The position numbers and the translations under genes were made by a program. Shown here piece by piece: positions 22,201 through 34,403 of a stretch of 64,000 nucleotides of DNA; position 1 is the stretch's first letter, and each line of letters opens with the position of its first letter. Under the pieces are notes generated by a model. That model saw only the letters and a program-made list of their open reading frames with translations. It did not search any database and was not told where the DNA came from. The stretch lies in contig JAQGEQ010000042.1 in NCBI GenBank assembly GCA_034620365.1, positions 40,766 to 104,765 of the forward strand, given 5' to 3'. Origin of the DNA: Pegea sp. RAD2-039 (lineage: Eukaryota; Chordata; Thaliacea; Salpida; Salpidae).

Positions 22201-23640
22201 AAATAGTTGAAAATAGAAATTTTGTTCTAACTTCAAACTGTCGAACTACCGCGTGTGTTAGTGATTGATGACGTCATTGCTATAAACTTTCAACCACAAA
22301 AAAGCCGAAAAATTTGCAGCAAAACATTTTATTGTCATCATCTTTCAAACAAGCAACCTGATTTGTCGATAGTAAAAATGACGTCACCACATCGAGAAGA
22401 CGATGCGCGCTGTTTGCACACACAAATCAAACACCAGAATGATGAGATGAAGTCGGAAAGAGAAAGATAGAAAAGATACTGCTTAAGGAGATGATGGGGC
22501 GATTTTAGGAAAAGTACAAATTCGTAATGAAGTTATTTTTGAGTAAAAAAGTAGAAAATCCGCTTTTCGACAAAAATGTTTATTTAGATTTCGGTTGAAA
22601 GCTGATTGGGCGAAATCCAGAGGTTGGTGACGTATTAGAAAGAGCCGCAGTTCCCGGAAAAGGCATCGCAGAGCGGTTATGACGCGCCATGCGATCAGCA
22701 TCACTCAACTGACCTTCACTCTTGAGATAAAAGCAAAAAACAAACTGAAGAACAAGAAGACAACATGCAAAAAACAAACTGAAACTTACTATTCTGCTTT
22801 TGACAGTCCCGTCTTGACCAATAACAGCTCCATTTCTGTAAACAATTCCATATTTGGTCATAAACGATATTTACAAGTAAAGATAAATTAGTTTGAAGTT
22901 TGATGACGTCATCATTGTGGCTATCGGCAACAGATATCAATAAAGCACTTGAACAAACGATGACGTCATCATCTGTACGTGACACATCATTAAGCAGAGG
23001 AATACTTATGATGACGTCATCGCGTCTTGAAGTAAAAATCGATATGAATTGAAAGTTTTTCGATCAGCAGAAATTTAAAGTTGATTTTTTAATGTTGATT
23101 TTCATCTCTTTGTTCTATTGATTGTTTATCAGAGCTCCGCTTCGCTTGAATGGGTTCAAATCAAGCGTGACGATTAGAATTAAAATGAAATAGAATATGT
23201 GAAAGTGACTGACCGGCAAAATACAAATCTAAAAGATTCAGAGAACGTTTCAAAACGATTTAAAAATTGTGAGATAAATTAAGAATTACTTCAATTAATT
23301 TTTTTAAAATATTTGAAATCTCACTTCTCAACCACCAACATCACTGAACCAGTCGCTTTCGCCAATTTCACTTCAAACTCTTCCTGAGTTAATCCAGAAA
23401 CATATTCTCCATCAAGAGCAAGAACAACATCGCCAGCTGAGATCCCTCCTTTAGAAGCAAGACTTCCAGGAGTTACCTGGAAAAGATATCATCAATAAGT
23501 CAGCTTGCTGATTACATCAAATTTGAACTCACCCGACTAACTACAAGAGGTTGACGGAACTCTTTGCCACCAGAAATTCGAAAACCCCAAGGTGGAGTTC
23601 CAAATAAGGTGATTGAAGTTTCTATTCTTTCAGGAGCCAT
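16245..23640 (-). CDS. PDLIM/ZASP-like protein: N-terminal PDZ plus ZM motif, no LIM domain seen
   Basis: Minus-strand exons: 23533-23640, 23325-23476, 22790-22835, then 19576-19595 (20-nt microexon), 19424-19484, 19165-19305, 18785-18912, 16245-16392. Phases close and give 267 aa. The PDZ occupies residues 1-87, with the carboxylate loop as PPWGFRISGG and then VTPGSLASKGGISAGDVVLALDG, as in PDLIM/ZASP/Enigma proteins. A ZM-type motif follows (VVHAQYNTPMGMYSDDNILD), and the end QSRSFKILSSMVD resembles the SFxxLQ segment of PDLIM proteins. Family role: binding alpha-actinin at actin or Z-disc structures. I found no LIM domain; such exons may be absent or outside these isoforms. An alternative 3' end at 22580 is listed separately. 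The last intron holds minisatellite array 2. Confidence 0.85.
17331..18562 (+). repeat. 113-bp minisatellite array 2 (about 11 units, PDLIM intron)
   Basis: About 11 units with 113-bp period in plus orientation, which is antisense to the host gene. They are more uniform than array 1; many units are identical over long runs. Each has the arms AAGGTGCT (17406-17413) and AGCACCTT (17432-17439). Units near the right end diverge (GTGATTGAAGG, loss of one base near 18250), and the last fades out at TGAAGACTCACTTACTTC. The whole array lies in the intron between 16392 and 18785. Confidence 0.95.
19596..22579. other. Long AT-rich intron of the PDLIM-like gene
   Basis: About 3 kb between the microexon at 19576 and the alternative last exon. 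It is extremely AT-rich to about 22000. From 22085 the composition shifts and TGACGTCA palindromes begin. No further exon could be supported, although one or more small exons might be hidden. Confidence 0.4.
22085..23019. promoter_or_regulatory. Cluster of seven TGACGTCA palindromes
   Basis: Seven exact copies begin at about 22085, 22176, 22268, 22378, 22904, 22961 and 23012, several extended to GATGACGTCATC. TGACGTCA is the classical cAMP-response element bound by CREB/ATF bZIP dimers. The cluster lies within introns and the alternative 3' end of the PDLIM-like gene. Whether it acts as a regulatory element is unknown; the same word is scattered widely, including in exons, so a non-regulatory cause is possible. 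Confidence 0.5.
22580..22720 (-). CDS. Alternative terminal exon of the PDLIM-like gene (short isoform)
   Basis: Joins in phase 0 to the exon 22790-22835 (ending KSRI). It encodes 46 residues from SEGQLSDADRMARHN to FQPKSK and a stop. Using it gives a 148-aa PDZ-only protein instead of the 267-aa PDZ-ZM form. The acceptor is TTTTATCTCAAG. The downstream exon 19576 starts in the same phase, so the two routes are mutually exclusive. Alternative splicing is inferred from phase alone, but PDLIM/ZASP genes are known for it. Confidence 0.65.
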   Translation of the reverse strand, partial: SEGQLSDADRMARHNRSAMPFPGTAALSNTSPTSGFRPISFQPKSK

Positions 23641-26600
23641 TTTTCAAAGTATTTTACAATAATTTCACCTAGAAAATTAATTTTTTTATAATTATTCACA
23701 CTAAGAAAGACTAATTCATAAAAGAATATAAAGTTGGAAAAATATTTTAAAACATTTTTATAATATTTATCCAGATATATAAACTTTATCCAGATTTTTG
23801 AAGAGTTATAATAAACATAGAAAAACTGAAATTCTAATGTTCAAATTTTTATATTTGTTAGAATCTAAATCTGAAAAGTTTTCAAATAAAACAACTAACA
23901 TTGAGACAACTGAAATTGTTTATCAAAACAAAAGAATGTTCAAGTATGAAAAAAATTTTTATATCAACTATCCAAAACACTTAATTGCGTGGGAAGATTT
24001 TCTTGATAAGTGAATAATAACAAATTAATCTAAGTTATTACAATTCAATGAAAAGAATTTCAACATAAAATGGTCTTGAAATTGTTATAACAAAATTTAA
24101 TCAAAGTTATATTGATTTAAAAAATAATAGTTATTAAAATCAAACATATTAAACTCAATCAAATAAAAATTAAAAGAATTAATTACTTAAATATACTCTT
24201 TAAAAGCATTTGAAACATGTTTCTATTATTTTTCAATATCTTCTTATCAATAAAAATCATACAAAATACAATATAACACCAACTTAAAAAACTTAATTAT
24301 GAAATAATCAAAAAGAAATTAATTTGAAAAAATAAAAATATAATACATTAAATATGAAAAACTTTTTTTTTAATTAAATTTTGGAAGAAATAAAATATTA
24401 CTTCTCAAATGAAATATTTGATCATCAAAAGATTAAAATTATATTAAAAACATAATTATTGAGCCTAAACTTGAAAATCTTGTTTTACAAGCAGCTGAAT
24501 TTTCGTGATATACCAAACTCTGTATACAAACCACAAAACCTTAATTTAGAAACCTTACTAACAGCTGCTTAAATGAAGTTCACGTCGTTGCCAGACACTT
24601 TTATAAAGACAGCTTTAAACTCAGCAACAGTATTTGCTTTTGAAAACGATTACCAAACGCCACCAGCCGGCAAAACATAATTCCTTGGCAATAACAATAT
24701 CGTCTGATCGTGTTTTCATATCAACCTCAGAGGTTTTGGTTCTAAACAAAAATAACACCTTAAAACTACCTTTAAAATGATTTTAATAAATACTTGATTT
24801 GCTATTTATTAAATAAAAAATATAAGTTGAATATATTATTTAGTAAAGAGTAATTTATATACTTTCTTTGTGTAGTAAGCTTAAATTTAGTAAATTCAAT
24901 TTAATAAAAGTTATGTTAAGCTACTAAATTACACTTTCAAGATAAAGAATTAAGCTCAACATTTATATTTTGCCTGGTATTAATTTTATAAGTTATTATT
25001 TTATGCTCCTATAAAAATATACAGAAAAACTTTTTAATTAGTTTTTAACTAAGTAACAGATTAAAGCTTTGCCTATCCTTAACTTACAGATACTAATAGG
25101 TTGAACATTAATCGCCCTAGAAAAGATTCACTAACGTAATAAGTTAGTAACAAAGAGTCAAAAGGTTTTGATGCTATTCTCACTAGTTACGCTTTAGTAA
25201 AGACGAAATAGTACTAAAAGTTTTTAAAGGTTAAGCTGTTAAATTAATTAAACTAGTTTTTAAACTATATACTAAAAAATAAGCATATTTAGAAACTCAT
25301 CGGATCGCAAGCATAACATACTCATCTTTTTAGAAGAAAAACCTTTTTGACTCAACTAGACTATTTTTTCAAATCTTTTATTTGTTTAGTGGCAAATCCT
25401 ATGTTACAATAAACTCAGTATTGAATACTGTACTGAAGTTTGATTGTGAGAGTTTGTTTGCACTTGAAACATGAACAACAAAATGTATCAAAACTAAAGT
25501 AGCTAGAACGTACTTTAGTTCAGTTTCATTATCGATATTACTTATTTATCGTAGATCAACATATCAAAGAATATCTCGTTTAATCGTTAAAAAAATAAAG
25601 GAATTTAAACCTATAAAATGTGACACAGTTCACTTAACTGCTTAAATCAGTCAAAGTTTTTGTAAACTATTGAAACAACTTTTTAATTTAATCTATTTTT
25701 TTTTTAATTCAATTTGTGCCTCAAAATGATTTTTTACTTATTAAAAGCTTAATCATTCTTCACGAATGTAGCTTATTGATAGTATTGAATATTTATTTCA
25801 GATTTTAAAAGGATATTATATACTTTATGTTGAGTGATTTGCAATAAAATATTTTATAACTTTTCTCCAAAACAAATTTAACTCTAAAAATTTTCCTTTT
25901 TTGATACAAAATCTTTATAGTAGATGGCTTAGTTATGTACAAGAATAATTAATTAATTGATCAATAACGTTTCAAACTAGATGTGCAAAATAACTTTAAA
26001 ATATTTATTATTAGAATTAGGATTTCTTTTATTTAAATGATAAAATCAGTTTCTAGTCTTCTTTAAAACTTACAGAAGTGACTTCTTTCAAAAACTTTTA
26101 GGTTTATTGATTGTTTGTTTAAGGTTATTTGAAACTGAATATTTGATGTCAATTAAAATCATTTTTCATAAAACTCTATTCAAGCTTAACAGAGAAACAT
26201 AAATTTTTATAAAATATTTCATTTTTGTCAAATTTATGCATATGCAAATGTGATCATCGCAATAAACAGTCACAAAAGTCTGAGAAACTTCTAGAGTTAG
26301 CTCAAAACTCAAATTAATGACGAAAAACTAAAGTATATTGAAAGAGAACATATTATCAATTCCAAGAATATGAAGATGTACAGATCATCATTGAAGGTTG
26401 CTTCTAGCATCTACTTTGATAGTAACGTGTATATCAAACAAAATAGGTTGGAAAAAATTTGTCAATTAAAATAAATATGCGATATTAACTGATTTAATTG
26501 TTAAATAATAGTAAAAAAATCCTCTAAATGTGATGAACTTTTACCTATGGCAGTGGAAACGATTTCACTAAAGTTTTTAGCTCAATGGGAATTGTCATTT

Positions 26601-27199
26601 GTCCCTTTTTGTATCATTATGGCAGCCTGCAACGCAACACTAAATTACAAAAAAAAACTGACGTTTACTAAACTGCAAGTAATACTCCTTGATGACGTCA
26701 TCATCGCATGTTTACAAAGCCTTGAAGACTTAAAGTTTTCAGAAAATATCACAAGCATTTTACGGTTTTATAATTTTAGAAATTTATGTAAAAATGATGT
26801 TCGACATACTTTAACTTCATAAACTGTGATTTTATCATCATACCTTCCTTAGGTCGCTCTTTCTTGGTGTATCGTACGCATATGCATCTTCTTCTGGTAT
26901 ATTTGATGCTTTACCTTCAAACCTCAGGGTATTGACAATATATGGTGTCCATTGAAATTATTCACTGGATGTTAAACGATTTCGTTTGTATCAACTACAG
27001 TGACAGTTGGTTAATTTGTTTCTCGTAATTTAGAGAGTTTGCTTGCCAGTCACCAACCAGTTAACTTAGGCTTACAGGCTTATGTTAATATAGTGCTTAA
27101 AGAGCGCGTCACGACCAGTTACCAAGAAAATTAAGTGGTGGATCATACTTCATGGCAGTAAAGATCTTGTTAGAATGCGATGCATAGATTGTGGATGAC
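23641..27199. other. AT-rich intergenic region, no gene supported
   Basis: The first part should hold the promoter of the minus-strand PDLIM-like gene. The rest is AT-rich. The open frames at 23798-24013 and 26547-26822 have no recognisable content and no flanking conserved exons, although the second contains a TGACGTCA (26693). A less AT-rich patch at 26840-27200 is probably the non-coding or decayed end of the LINE fragment that follows on the minus strand. Confidence 0.4.
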
Positions 27200-27680
27200 A
27201 TTAGTCAGTGAAACTTAGCAACATTGCTAGAAAGAAGGTCAGAAAAAGTTCCAAATTCAATTAAGCGTAAACACTTTCCGTAAAATGTACGCAGTTCCGA
27301 ATAGCGCTATCGTTTGAATTTTAGCTCCTTGAATTCTTTCTGATATTTTTCAAATCAACTTTTTGAATTCCTTTGATGTTAATTCTAATGTGCTATTCCT
27401 AATACACCAATCGCAACTGGAAGTATTTTGGTACCTACTTTCCACTTTCTTCGAATTTCTATTGCAAAATCCTTGTATTTGAATTTCTTATCGAATTCCT
27501 TAATACTAGCGTTTGTGTCGTTTGATACTGCGATGACTAGTAGTAAAAAAATGTTACTTTTACCAATTAACAATAACTTTATAACAATATTTGGTCTCTT
27601 AGCTCTAATTTCTTGGTCTGTATTGATGCCAAAGTCCCAGAGTAATGTGTAACTTCTATTTTTCATAACCGGTTCAGGAA
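27200..27680 (-). mobile_element. Decayed LINE fragment (family B, C-terminal end)
   Basis: On the minus strand a 93-codon frame (27385-27666) reads LLWDFGINTDQEIRAKRPNI, then VIAVSNDTNASIKEFDKKFK, YKDFAIEIRRKWKV and PVAIGVLGIA. Broken frames downstream give an ALFGTAYILRK-like end. This is the stereotyped C-terminal domain of a LINE polyprotein (ILWDF...IEARRPDIVV...DVAVP...KYxDLxxEIxRxW...VVPVVIGALG). The VVxD-like catalytic-looking positions are altered and the 5' part is missing, so it is a dead fragment. Confidence 0.75.
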
Positions 27681-28665
27681 TGTGATTGTACGTTTTACTT
27701 ATGCTAATTTTGACTCGTGACTTAGCATATAATTACTTTCTAATGAGTTTTGATTTTGTTTTTAAGAGGTATTTTTGTTACTATCAAAAATTTCTTGCTT
27801 ACATTGACCAAAAAATCAAGCTAATATAATAACTATTATTTCTAGATTATATCGCATATTTATCGATTTTAACTTTCATAAAAGAATTTTCATAATATAT
27901 CTAAACATTCTTAAACTTTGACATAAGATGATAAAGACTGTACTTATGCTAAAATACTGCTTTAAATCTATTTTATAAACTTGTTTTGACCATTTTAGTT
28001 GATTTATGAGAATATGTTTATTTTTCTTTGTAAAGCATGAATAGTCAAATTATACTAAAAATAAATCAACATTTTTATTCAACTTTGATTGAAAGCTTAT
28101 TTTAATTGATATTCATCTATCATTTTTTTATTATGATTTATATCTTAAAATTTAAATATAATATCAAGTTTGTGAAATTCTTAAACTACTAAATTTGTTT
28201 AATCTTCTCAAAAAGTTTTCTTTTAATTTTCATAAAAAATGTTTCTACTTTTCATGTGATTTTCATTTAAAAAATTAAGTTTAGCTTGTTTTTTACTTTT
28301 TCTACTTGTTTAATTAATTAAATTTGTAGATAGATATATGTTTTGTGAAATCTCCTTTGGTTTTTATTATAAAAAATCTTTTATCTACTTGAAAATATTG
28401 GATTATCAGGTTATTTGCATGATAGATTACTCTTTCTATTTGAATCAGTACATTTAACTAATGTTTATCTACATTACCTGATAAAAATTATTAATTCTAA
28501 TTATAAATACAAAAAATATTTTAATGTTTTTAGAAGAGTTTATATTTTTATCATTTCTAGACTTTTTTTATAAACCTTTGTGAATAGTCATCAAAGTTTT
28601 TCTAAATTTTTTAATTGATTTATTTGTTAGAAACTCATCTAAAGATATCAACTTTTGTCAATCAA
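27681..28665. other. AT-rich upstream region of ECSIT
   Basis: AT-rich DNA without visible genes. A pyrimidine-rich TTTATTTGTTAG at about 28630 might be a 5'-UTR splice acceptor just before the ECSIT start. Confidence 0.4.
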
Positions 28666-30060
28666 ATGATTTTAAGCAAAAGTTTCTTAGGAAAACTATC
28701 TACTAGTTGGTTATTTGTTAGTAAAAGAATTTGTCTAGGTGTTACTTTAGCAGTAAAGCCAAATAATTGTTACTTTTCCAATATAAAAAATCTCCAAAAA
28801 AATGTTAAAATAAAGGATTTAGTAATAGAAAAAATTGAAAGTACAGAAGATGAAGAAGATGACTTTGATTCAGAAATCATTTCTTATTTCATTCAAAAGG
28901 CAAAAGATCAAATGAGTGTTATAGATGACATTGAGTATCATGATGTAGAAAGCTATGATAAACGTGTCTTTTTAAAGGTAGTTGACATCTGGCTAGATGA
29001 AGTTGGTCCAACAAAAAAAGGGCATCGTGAGTTTATACAAGCAACATTAAACTGCTTAACTAAGTTCAAAGTTGAGAAAGATACAGATGCATACTTAAAA
29101 CTACTTGATTGCTTCCCACATGGTCAATACACTGGAATTACTCGAAACCATCCATGGAAAGCTGCATTTGCAAACAAAATGCCAGATCATGAATTAGGCA
29201 TTTCTCTTATGAATTCTTTATCTTTTTATAATGCAAAACCAAGTGGGGCTTTATATGACAAGTCACTTGAACTGTTTGGTCATTATAGTCCTGTGACAAG
29301 AAATGTCCGAAATCAACTTTATTGGGATCCAAGGATGTTACAATTCAGTCGTTTCCCGATCAGAATGAAACAAGTTGATGAAATGAATTTGATTGAAATC
29401 ACTTTTAGAGGTCTTCGTCAGATGAATCCGGGAGCTTTTGTAAACTATCAACGAATTGAAGTTGATTGTGATCTTCCATTAGATAAGATCCTCTCTTCAG
29501 ATCAACTTGGTGTAATTATTAGTTCTCAGAGTAACCAACAGAAAGCTCTCTTGACTAATCACAGTATAGATGAACCCATTTACATAGAGGGACCTCGAAT
29601 CACTTACTTTGCCCATAAAACTGTTCAATACTATGTTATGAAGACCTCCCCACAGCATTCTACTGATGACGTCATTGATGATGTCAAACCACTGACTAGC
29701 AGAGATTGGTGGAGTGAGTTCTACAATACAGAGTGGGGGAGAGAACGAAATTTGGCTGGAAATGGTTGTGTCTTTGAAGATGAAAGCTTCCTACCAAAAG
29801 TAAATATTTCAGAGGATCACTGCTTAAAAAAGTTAAAGCAAGAAATCATAAAAATCGAAAAAGATGTAGATGATGGAAAGACATTTGCTATTGCTGCAAC
29901 TGATCATACATCACCGGATGCTCTTAGATGCTGGATTCGAGGATTACTTCCAGACAATCCTAATTTAGCTGACTGTAATGTGATTTTTAGACCTGATGAA
30001 AACTCTTTTATGATTAATGCCCCTTTTTCTGATCCAAATGATAAAGATGAGCATTTTTAA
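28666..30060 (+). CDS. ECSIT: ECSIT homologue (signalling intermediate / complex I assembly)
   Basis: Uninterrupted frame of 464 aa from the ATG at 28666; the frame is open 17 codons further 5' but without an ATG. The first about 35 residues are basic and hydrophobic (ILSKSFLGKLSTSWLFVSKR), suiting a mitochondrial targeting peptide. The core matches ECSIT: a DKRVFLKVVDIWLDEVG helix, GHREFIQATLNCLTKF, YLKLLDCFPHGQY, GISLMNSL, LYDKSLELFGHYSPVTRNVR and RFPI, the usual PPR-like part. A C-terminal domain follows (PIYIEGPRITYFAHKTVQYY and beyond). ECSIT is known as a TRAF6/MAP3K1 adaptor and, in mitochondria, as an assembly factor of complex I. The C-terminus is acidic (DPNDKDEHF). The gene is intronless here, in a region of intron-rich genes. 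AATAAA at about 30215 can end the transcript. Confidence 0.88.
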   Translation: MILSKSFLGKLSTSWLFVSKRICLGVTLAVKPNNCYFSNIKNLQKNVKIKDLVIEKIESTEDEEDDFDSEIISYFIQKAKDQMSVIDDIEYHDVESYDKRVFLKVVDIWLDEVGPTKKGHREFIQATLNCLTKFKVEKDTDAYLKLLDCFPHGQYTGITRNHPWKAAFANKMPDHELGISLMNSLSFYNAKPSGALYDKSLELFGHYSPVTRNVRNQLYWDPRMLQFSRFPIRMKQVDEMNLIEITFRGLRQMNPGAFVNYQRIEVDCDLPLDKILSSDQLGVIISSQSNQQKALLTNHSIDEPIYIEGPRITYFAHKTVQYYVMKTSPQHSTDDVIDDVKPLTSRDWWSEFYNTEWGRERNLAGNGCVFEDESFLPKVNISEDHCLKKLKQEIIKIEKDVDDGKTFAIAATDHTSPDALRCWIRGLLPDNPNLADCNVIFRPDENSFMINAPFSDPNDKDEHF

Positions 30061-31217
30061 GGTGATACAATATTTATTTTATTGTTATTTTTTCACAATA
30101 GTTATTTTTTCTGAACTTTGTTTAAGTCAACTTTTGACAGTTTCTTATCATAATTAATCAAAAATTGGTTTTATTTACCATTTTTCGTCATCAAATTGTA
30201 TCTTAAAAAGTGATTAATAAAAATGATGAAAAGTGTTTTGTATAGAACGAGTGGTTTATTTCAGTTGACAAACTTATGCCTAAATTTTGATGATTTCATT
30301 TTGATGTTTACAATTCTTTCTTTACTTTTTTTTAGATAAGATGAATATTTTCGTTAGATATTACATCATAACGAATAATTAGTTGCGAATTATTGTTGAA
30401 TAATTATATAACTGATTAATTAAAATTTCTTTTAGAATTATCAAAAAAATTTTTAAAGTTATAATGAGTCATAATTAAAAAAAAAAAGTTTATTCAAGTA
30501 GGTACACTTTTAAAATACCTGAATATTTTCGATAGAACCAAAGTAACTTTTGTTACCGTTAATCTAAGTTCACAGTACTTATCGTGAACTGATATCGATA
30601 TATTTTTTACAAATTTCAAAATATGGTTAAAACAATAAATCATTAAATTGAAAGTTTTGAATATTTTTATGTAAAATTGGTCGTAAACATTCGTCCATAT
30701 ATTTGGAGTTAGTATTTACCCTCTAAAAATTATTAATTAAAACTCTCAACTGCTTTTAAATTTACAAACTAAGCATTAAAAATAGTTTTTTCTCAAAATT
30801 TACAAATGTAGTGATTTGATTAATGATCACTAAATATATACCTATTTGCTTATAACTTTTTTTGTCATTCACCAAATTGTTGGTTGATTCAAATCATATT
30901 TACGTTTGAAGAAATTGTAAATATAAGTCTCAAACTATTAAAAGATGATTTTACTTTTTTGTAATCTAATTTAATTTAACATTACAAATATTTTTACCTG
31001 TAGAAATTTTTTTTAAACTAGTTAATTTTACACAAATTAAATATAGCCAACAAAGTTAGTTAAATTTTATAAACTGTTTTCATATAAATTTTGTTCATAA
31101 TTATTTATTTCTTTCAGAAATATTTTAATTTCTTTCTTTTAGTATATTTACATTAAGTGTATAATTATCTTTAATTTATTTGCTGTAAAATATTTTTTCA
31201 AAAATATATTTTGAAAT
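30061..31217. other. ECSIT 3' UTR and PIGA upstream region
   Basis: AT-rich. Contains the ECSIT poly(A) signal and presumably the PIGA promoter. No other feature recognised. Confidence 0.4.
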
Positions 31218-34200
31218 ATGAAACATTGTGTAGCACTAGTATCAGACTTTTTCTACCCAAATGTAGGAGGAGTTGAAAACCACATCTATCAACTAGCTCA
31301 ATGTCTTATGAAGAGAAAGCATAAGGTTGTTATAAGTTAGATGAATATTTCATAGAATTAATAGATTATTGTCTTTTTAATGTGATTAATTTTCTTAATG
31401 CTTATGGACAAAAGATTTTGAAAACAATGTAATATCATTACTATTAACCATTGATAACTTATTTTTTTATGTAAAGATTGAACATATCAATATTGTCTTA
31501 AGTGAAATTACAATTAATATTTTATTTTCAAATGCATAGTTTAATAAAAATTTACAAAGTAAGACTAATTTCAAAAAATGATTTACTTAAAATAACTTGA
31601 TTTTGATGAAACTAATTTTACTCTTAAAGGTTATCGTAATAACACATGCCTATGAAGATAAGGTTGGTCTTCATTATCTAACCAACAATCTAAAAGTGTA
31701 CTATCTTCCTTTAATTGTTATCTATAACCAATGCTCTCTTCCTACTTTAGCTGGAAGCCTTCCTTTATTAAGGTATGAAAGCTTTCAATACTTTTAATAG
31801 TTGATCTTAGTTTCAAGCTTCAAAGAAGTCGTTTATGTCAATTATTTATTCTGTACTTTAATTTAAAATTAGTGAATATAAGAAAATAGGAAATGCAGTT
31901 ATTATATTTTTATTTATTTAATGCATGGCTGCAGGTGATTAATTTTAAATGGCAAACCTCTGAGGACCTATGAAAGATTACAATTCTTTTAGAAATCATC
32001 AAAGTTAAGGTGGCAAAATCTATTTATAGTATAAGTAATAGTACAAGGTCAGAGAAAAGCAGTTTATACTGCAGGGATTTAATATTAGTTATAGAGACTA
32101 TATTTATATGAAATAAAGGTAATGCCACATCAAAAGAAAGCTTTCCTAATAAAAGATCTAAATATGTATATTTATATACTATCTATGTGATTATTTAGCA
32201 GCATAATCAAAGCTTTAATTTATAGACTAGTGATTCTGCTTCAAACCCTACTTAAATATAATCTACTACCTAGGCGCTTAAATCTGTCAAACCTTTTTGG
32301 CACTAAGCGAAGAAAATTTATAGATAAGTTGTACTTGTGACTAAACTGATTTTAACTGAACTTTATAAAACAGCTACTAAAATGTTAGTTGCTGCACTAT
32401 CTTGAGAAAGTAATATATTTGTTCATAATTATCAAAATACTTTATATTCTAATTATAACAAATGACTTTTGGTGTCATTTTTTAAAATTCTATCTTTGCT
32501 CAGCAGATGGGTATTGTTGGAAGAACAAATTGAAATTGTACATGGTCATTCTTCCTTTTCAACATTAGCACATGAAGCAATGTTTCATGCTAAATCTTTG
32601 GGAATTCATACTTGCTTTACAGATCATTCCTTATTTGGCTTTGCTGATATCAGTTCAATATTGACTAACAAAATTTTAGAAATCTCCCTAACTGATACAG
32701 ATTCTGTAATTTGTGTTTCTCACACTTGCAAGGTAAAATCAACTTTGAATCATTTGTTGAATGTATGAAAGAAGATTTAATGTCATTCTCAAACCCTTCA
32801 TGTTAAAGTTGCTGATTTATTTTGTTACAGGAAAACACAGTACTAAGAGCTAAGCTTGATCCTCAAAAAGTGTATGTGATACCAAACGCTATAGATCCAA
32901 CTAAATTCACCCCACCTGAAGATACTAAACCTTATTGTCCCAATTCAAGGATTTCCATCGTTGTTATGAGTCGGCTTGTATACAGAAAAGGTTTTGATTC
33001 GATTTAACAAAAAATAAGAAAGTTTTCTTAGAAAATTGTTATTGTGATTTGGTACAAAATTTATTTCTTGAGATATTTTTATTATCAAGTACGGGTTTCA
33101 ATGTTTGTACTAAAAGAAACTGGAAATGAAATTAAAAAACTTCTAAAAAGGAAAATAATTCACCAAATTGTTTATAGGAATGGATTTGCTGGCTGGCATC
33201 ATTCCTCAAATATGTACAAAGCATTGTGATGTGGATTTTATTGTCGGAGGTGATGGACCGAAACGTCTACTACTCGAAGAAACTGTTGAACATTATCAAT
33301 TGATTGAAAGAGTAAAGTTCCTAGGAGCTGTACCTCATGAAAAGTAAAATAAGTTTGAAGATTTTAAGCTTGAATCTCATATAAACTAAGTTTTTAGTGT
33401 TGGAAACATATTGAAAAAAGGAGATATTTTTCTGAACACTTCACTCACTGAAGCGTTTTGTATTGCAATATTAGAAGCTGCTTGTTGTGGATTGCAAATA
33501 GTCAGCACCAGGTTGAAGCTTAGCAACAATTAATCAAACTTCTAACTTCTTCTATATAGGGTAGGAGGAGTCCCAGAAGTATTACCTGAACCAATAGTGC
33601 GTCTCTCACAACCCAGTGTCTCCTGCATGCTAGAGAAACTAAATGAAGTGATTGATGAGATCAGAGCAAACCGGCTGCCGCCTAGAATCGACATTTACCG
33701 AAAAGTAGCTCCTCTCTACACCTGGCAAAAGGTTTGTAGATTCATTTGACATTGCTGGTTGTTAATATTTAGTTGTAAGCTCATTTTCAGCTTTTCAAAG
33801 ACTCTATCTATATTTCAAATCTTTGCAGAAGCTTTTTTTTATTAACTAATTAGCAAATCAAGCAGTGCCGGTGGTGGACTTTGTAGAGTTTATGGGCGAC
33901 TGTTGTTGAGAATTATTATGTTGCTTCAAATTAAATTTATATATAAAGTTATTTTCAGTAACATTTAAATTGTTAAGTAATTTTTTGATCTATTTATTAT
34001 TAGGTTTGTTTTTGGGCGCAGGTCGCTGAACGAACAGAAAAGGTTTATGATCATGTTTTACACTGTAAGTTACCTCATTTAAACAACAGAATGAACAAGC
34101 TATTCGATTGTGGAATAATTATAGGTGCTTAGATTTGTTTTTTTTTCATCAAATTTTGTTTGTGTCATCAACTAAATTAAACTTAATTTTAAACTTAATT

Positions 34201-34403
34201 GTGAAATTTGTTCTTTTAACTTTTTGAAAACACTAAAACTTAAGTACTACAATTTGTAACTTATTTTTATTAAATCTAGTTATTTTCTGTCTGCAGGAAA
34301 AATATTTGTGTTGTTTGTGGTGTTAGATATTATTTTCCTCAAAATTCTTGACTACTATCAACCTCTTAATTCAAGAGCAAAGAAGTTAAAAAAGTTGAAA
34401 TAA
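31218..34403 (+). CDS. PIGA: PIGA: catalytic subunit of the GPI-GlcNAc transferase
   Basis: Nine exons with closing phases give 432 aa: 31218-31325, 31630-31772, 32507-32732, 32831-32990, 33178-33343, 33398-33511, 33560-33731, 34022-34124, 34297-34403. The protein transfers GlcNAc from UDP-GlcNAc to phosphatidylinositol on the cytosolic ER face, the first step of GPI-anchor synthesis. Seen directly: [20 protein letters not shown], the [19 protein letters not shown] stretch, [56 protein letters not shown] and [14 protein letters not shown]. These are hallmark GT4 family segments with the EX7E-type motif intact (E in TEAF, E in LEAA). A single C-terminal membrane helix ([15 protein letters not shown]) is followed by a lysine-rich tail, as in human PIGA. 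No frame damage. Confidence 0.95.

Noticed and set aside
23798..24013. 71-codon open frame as a gene
   Set aside because: No ATG at its start, strong Lys/Asn/Ile/Phe bias typical of AT-rich chance frames and no flanking exon.
26547..26822. 91-codon frame starting MAVETISLKFLAQ as a gene
   Set aside because: No recognised domain and no supporting exons; composition is as expected of AT-rich DNA. It remains possible but unsupported.
32226..32245. tRNA-type B box (GCTTCAAACCC) suggesting a tRNA-derived SINE in a PIGA intron
   Set aside because: No A box at the right distance and no second copy in the window.
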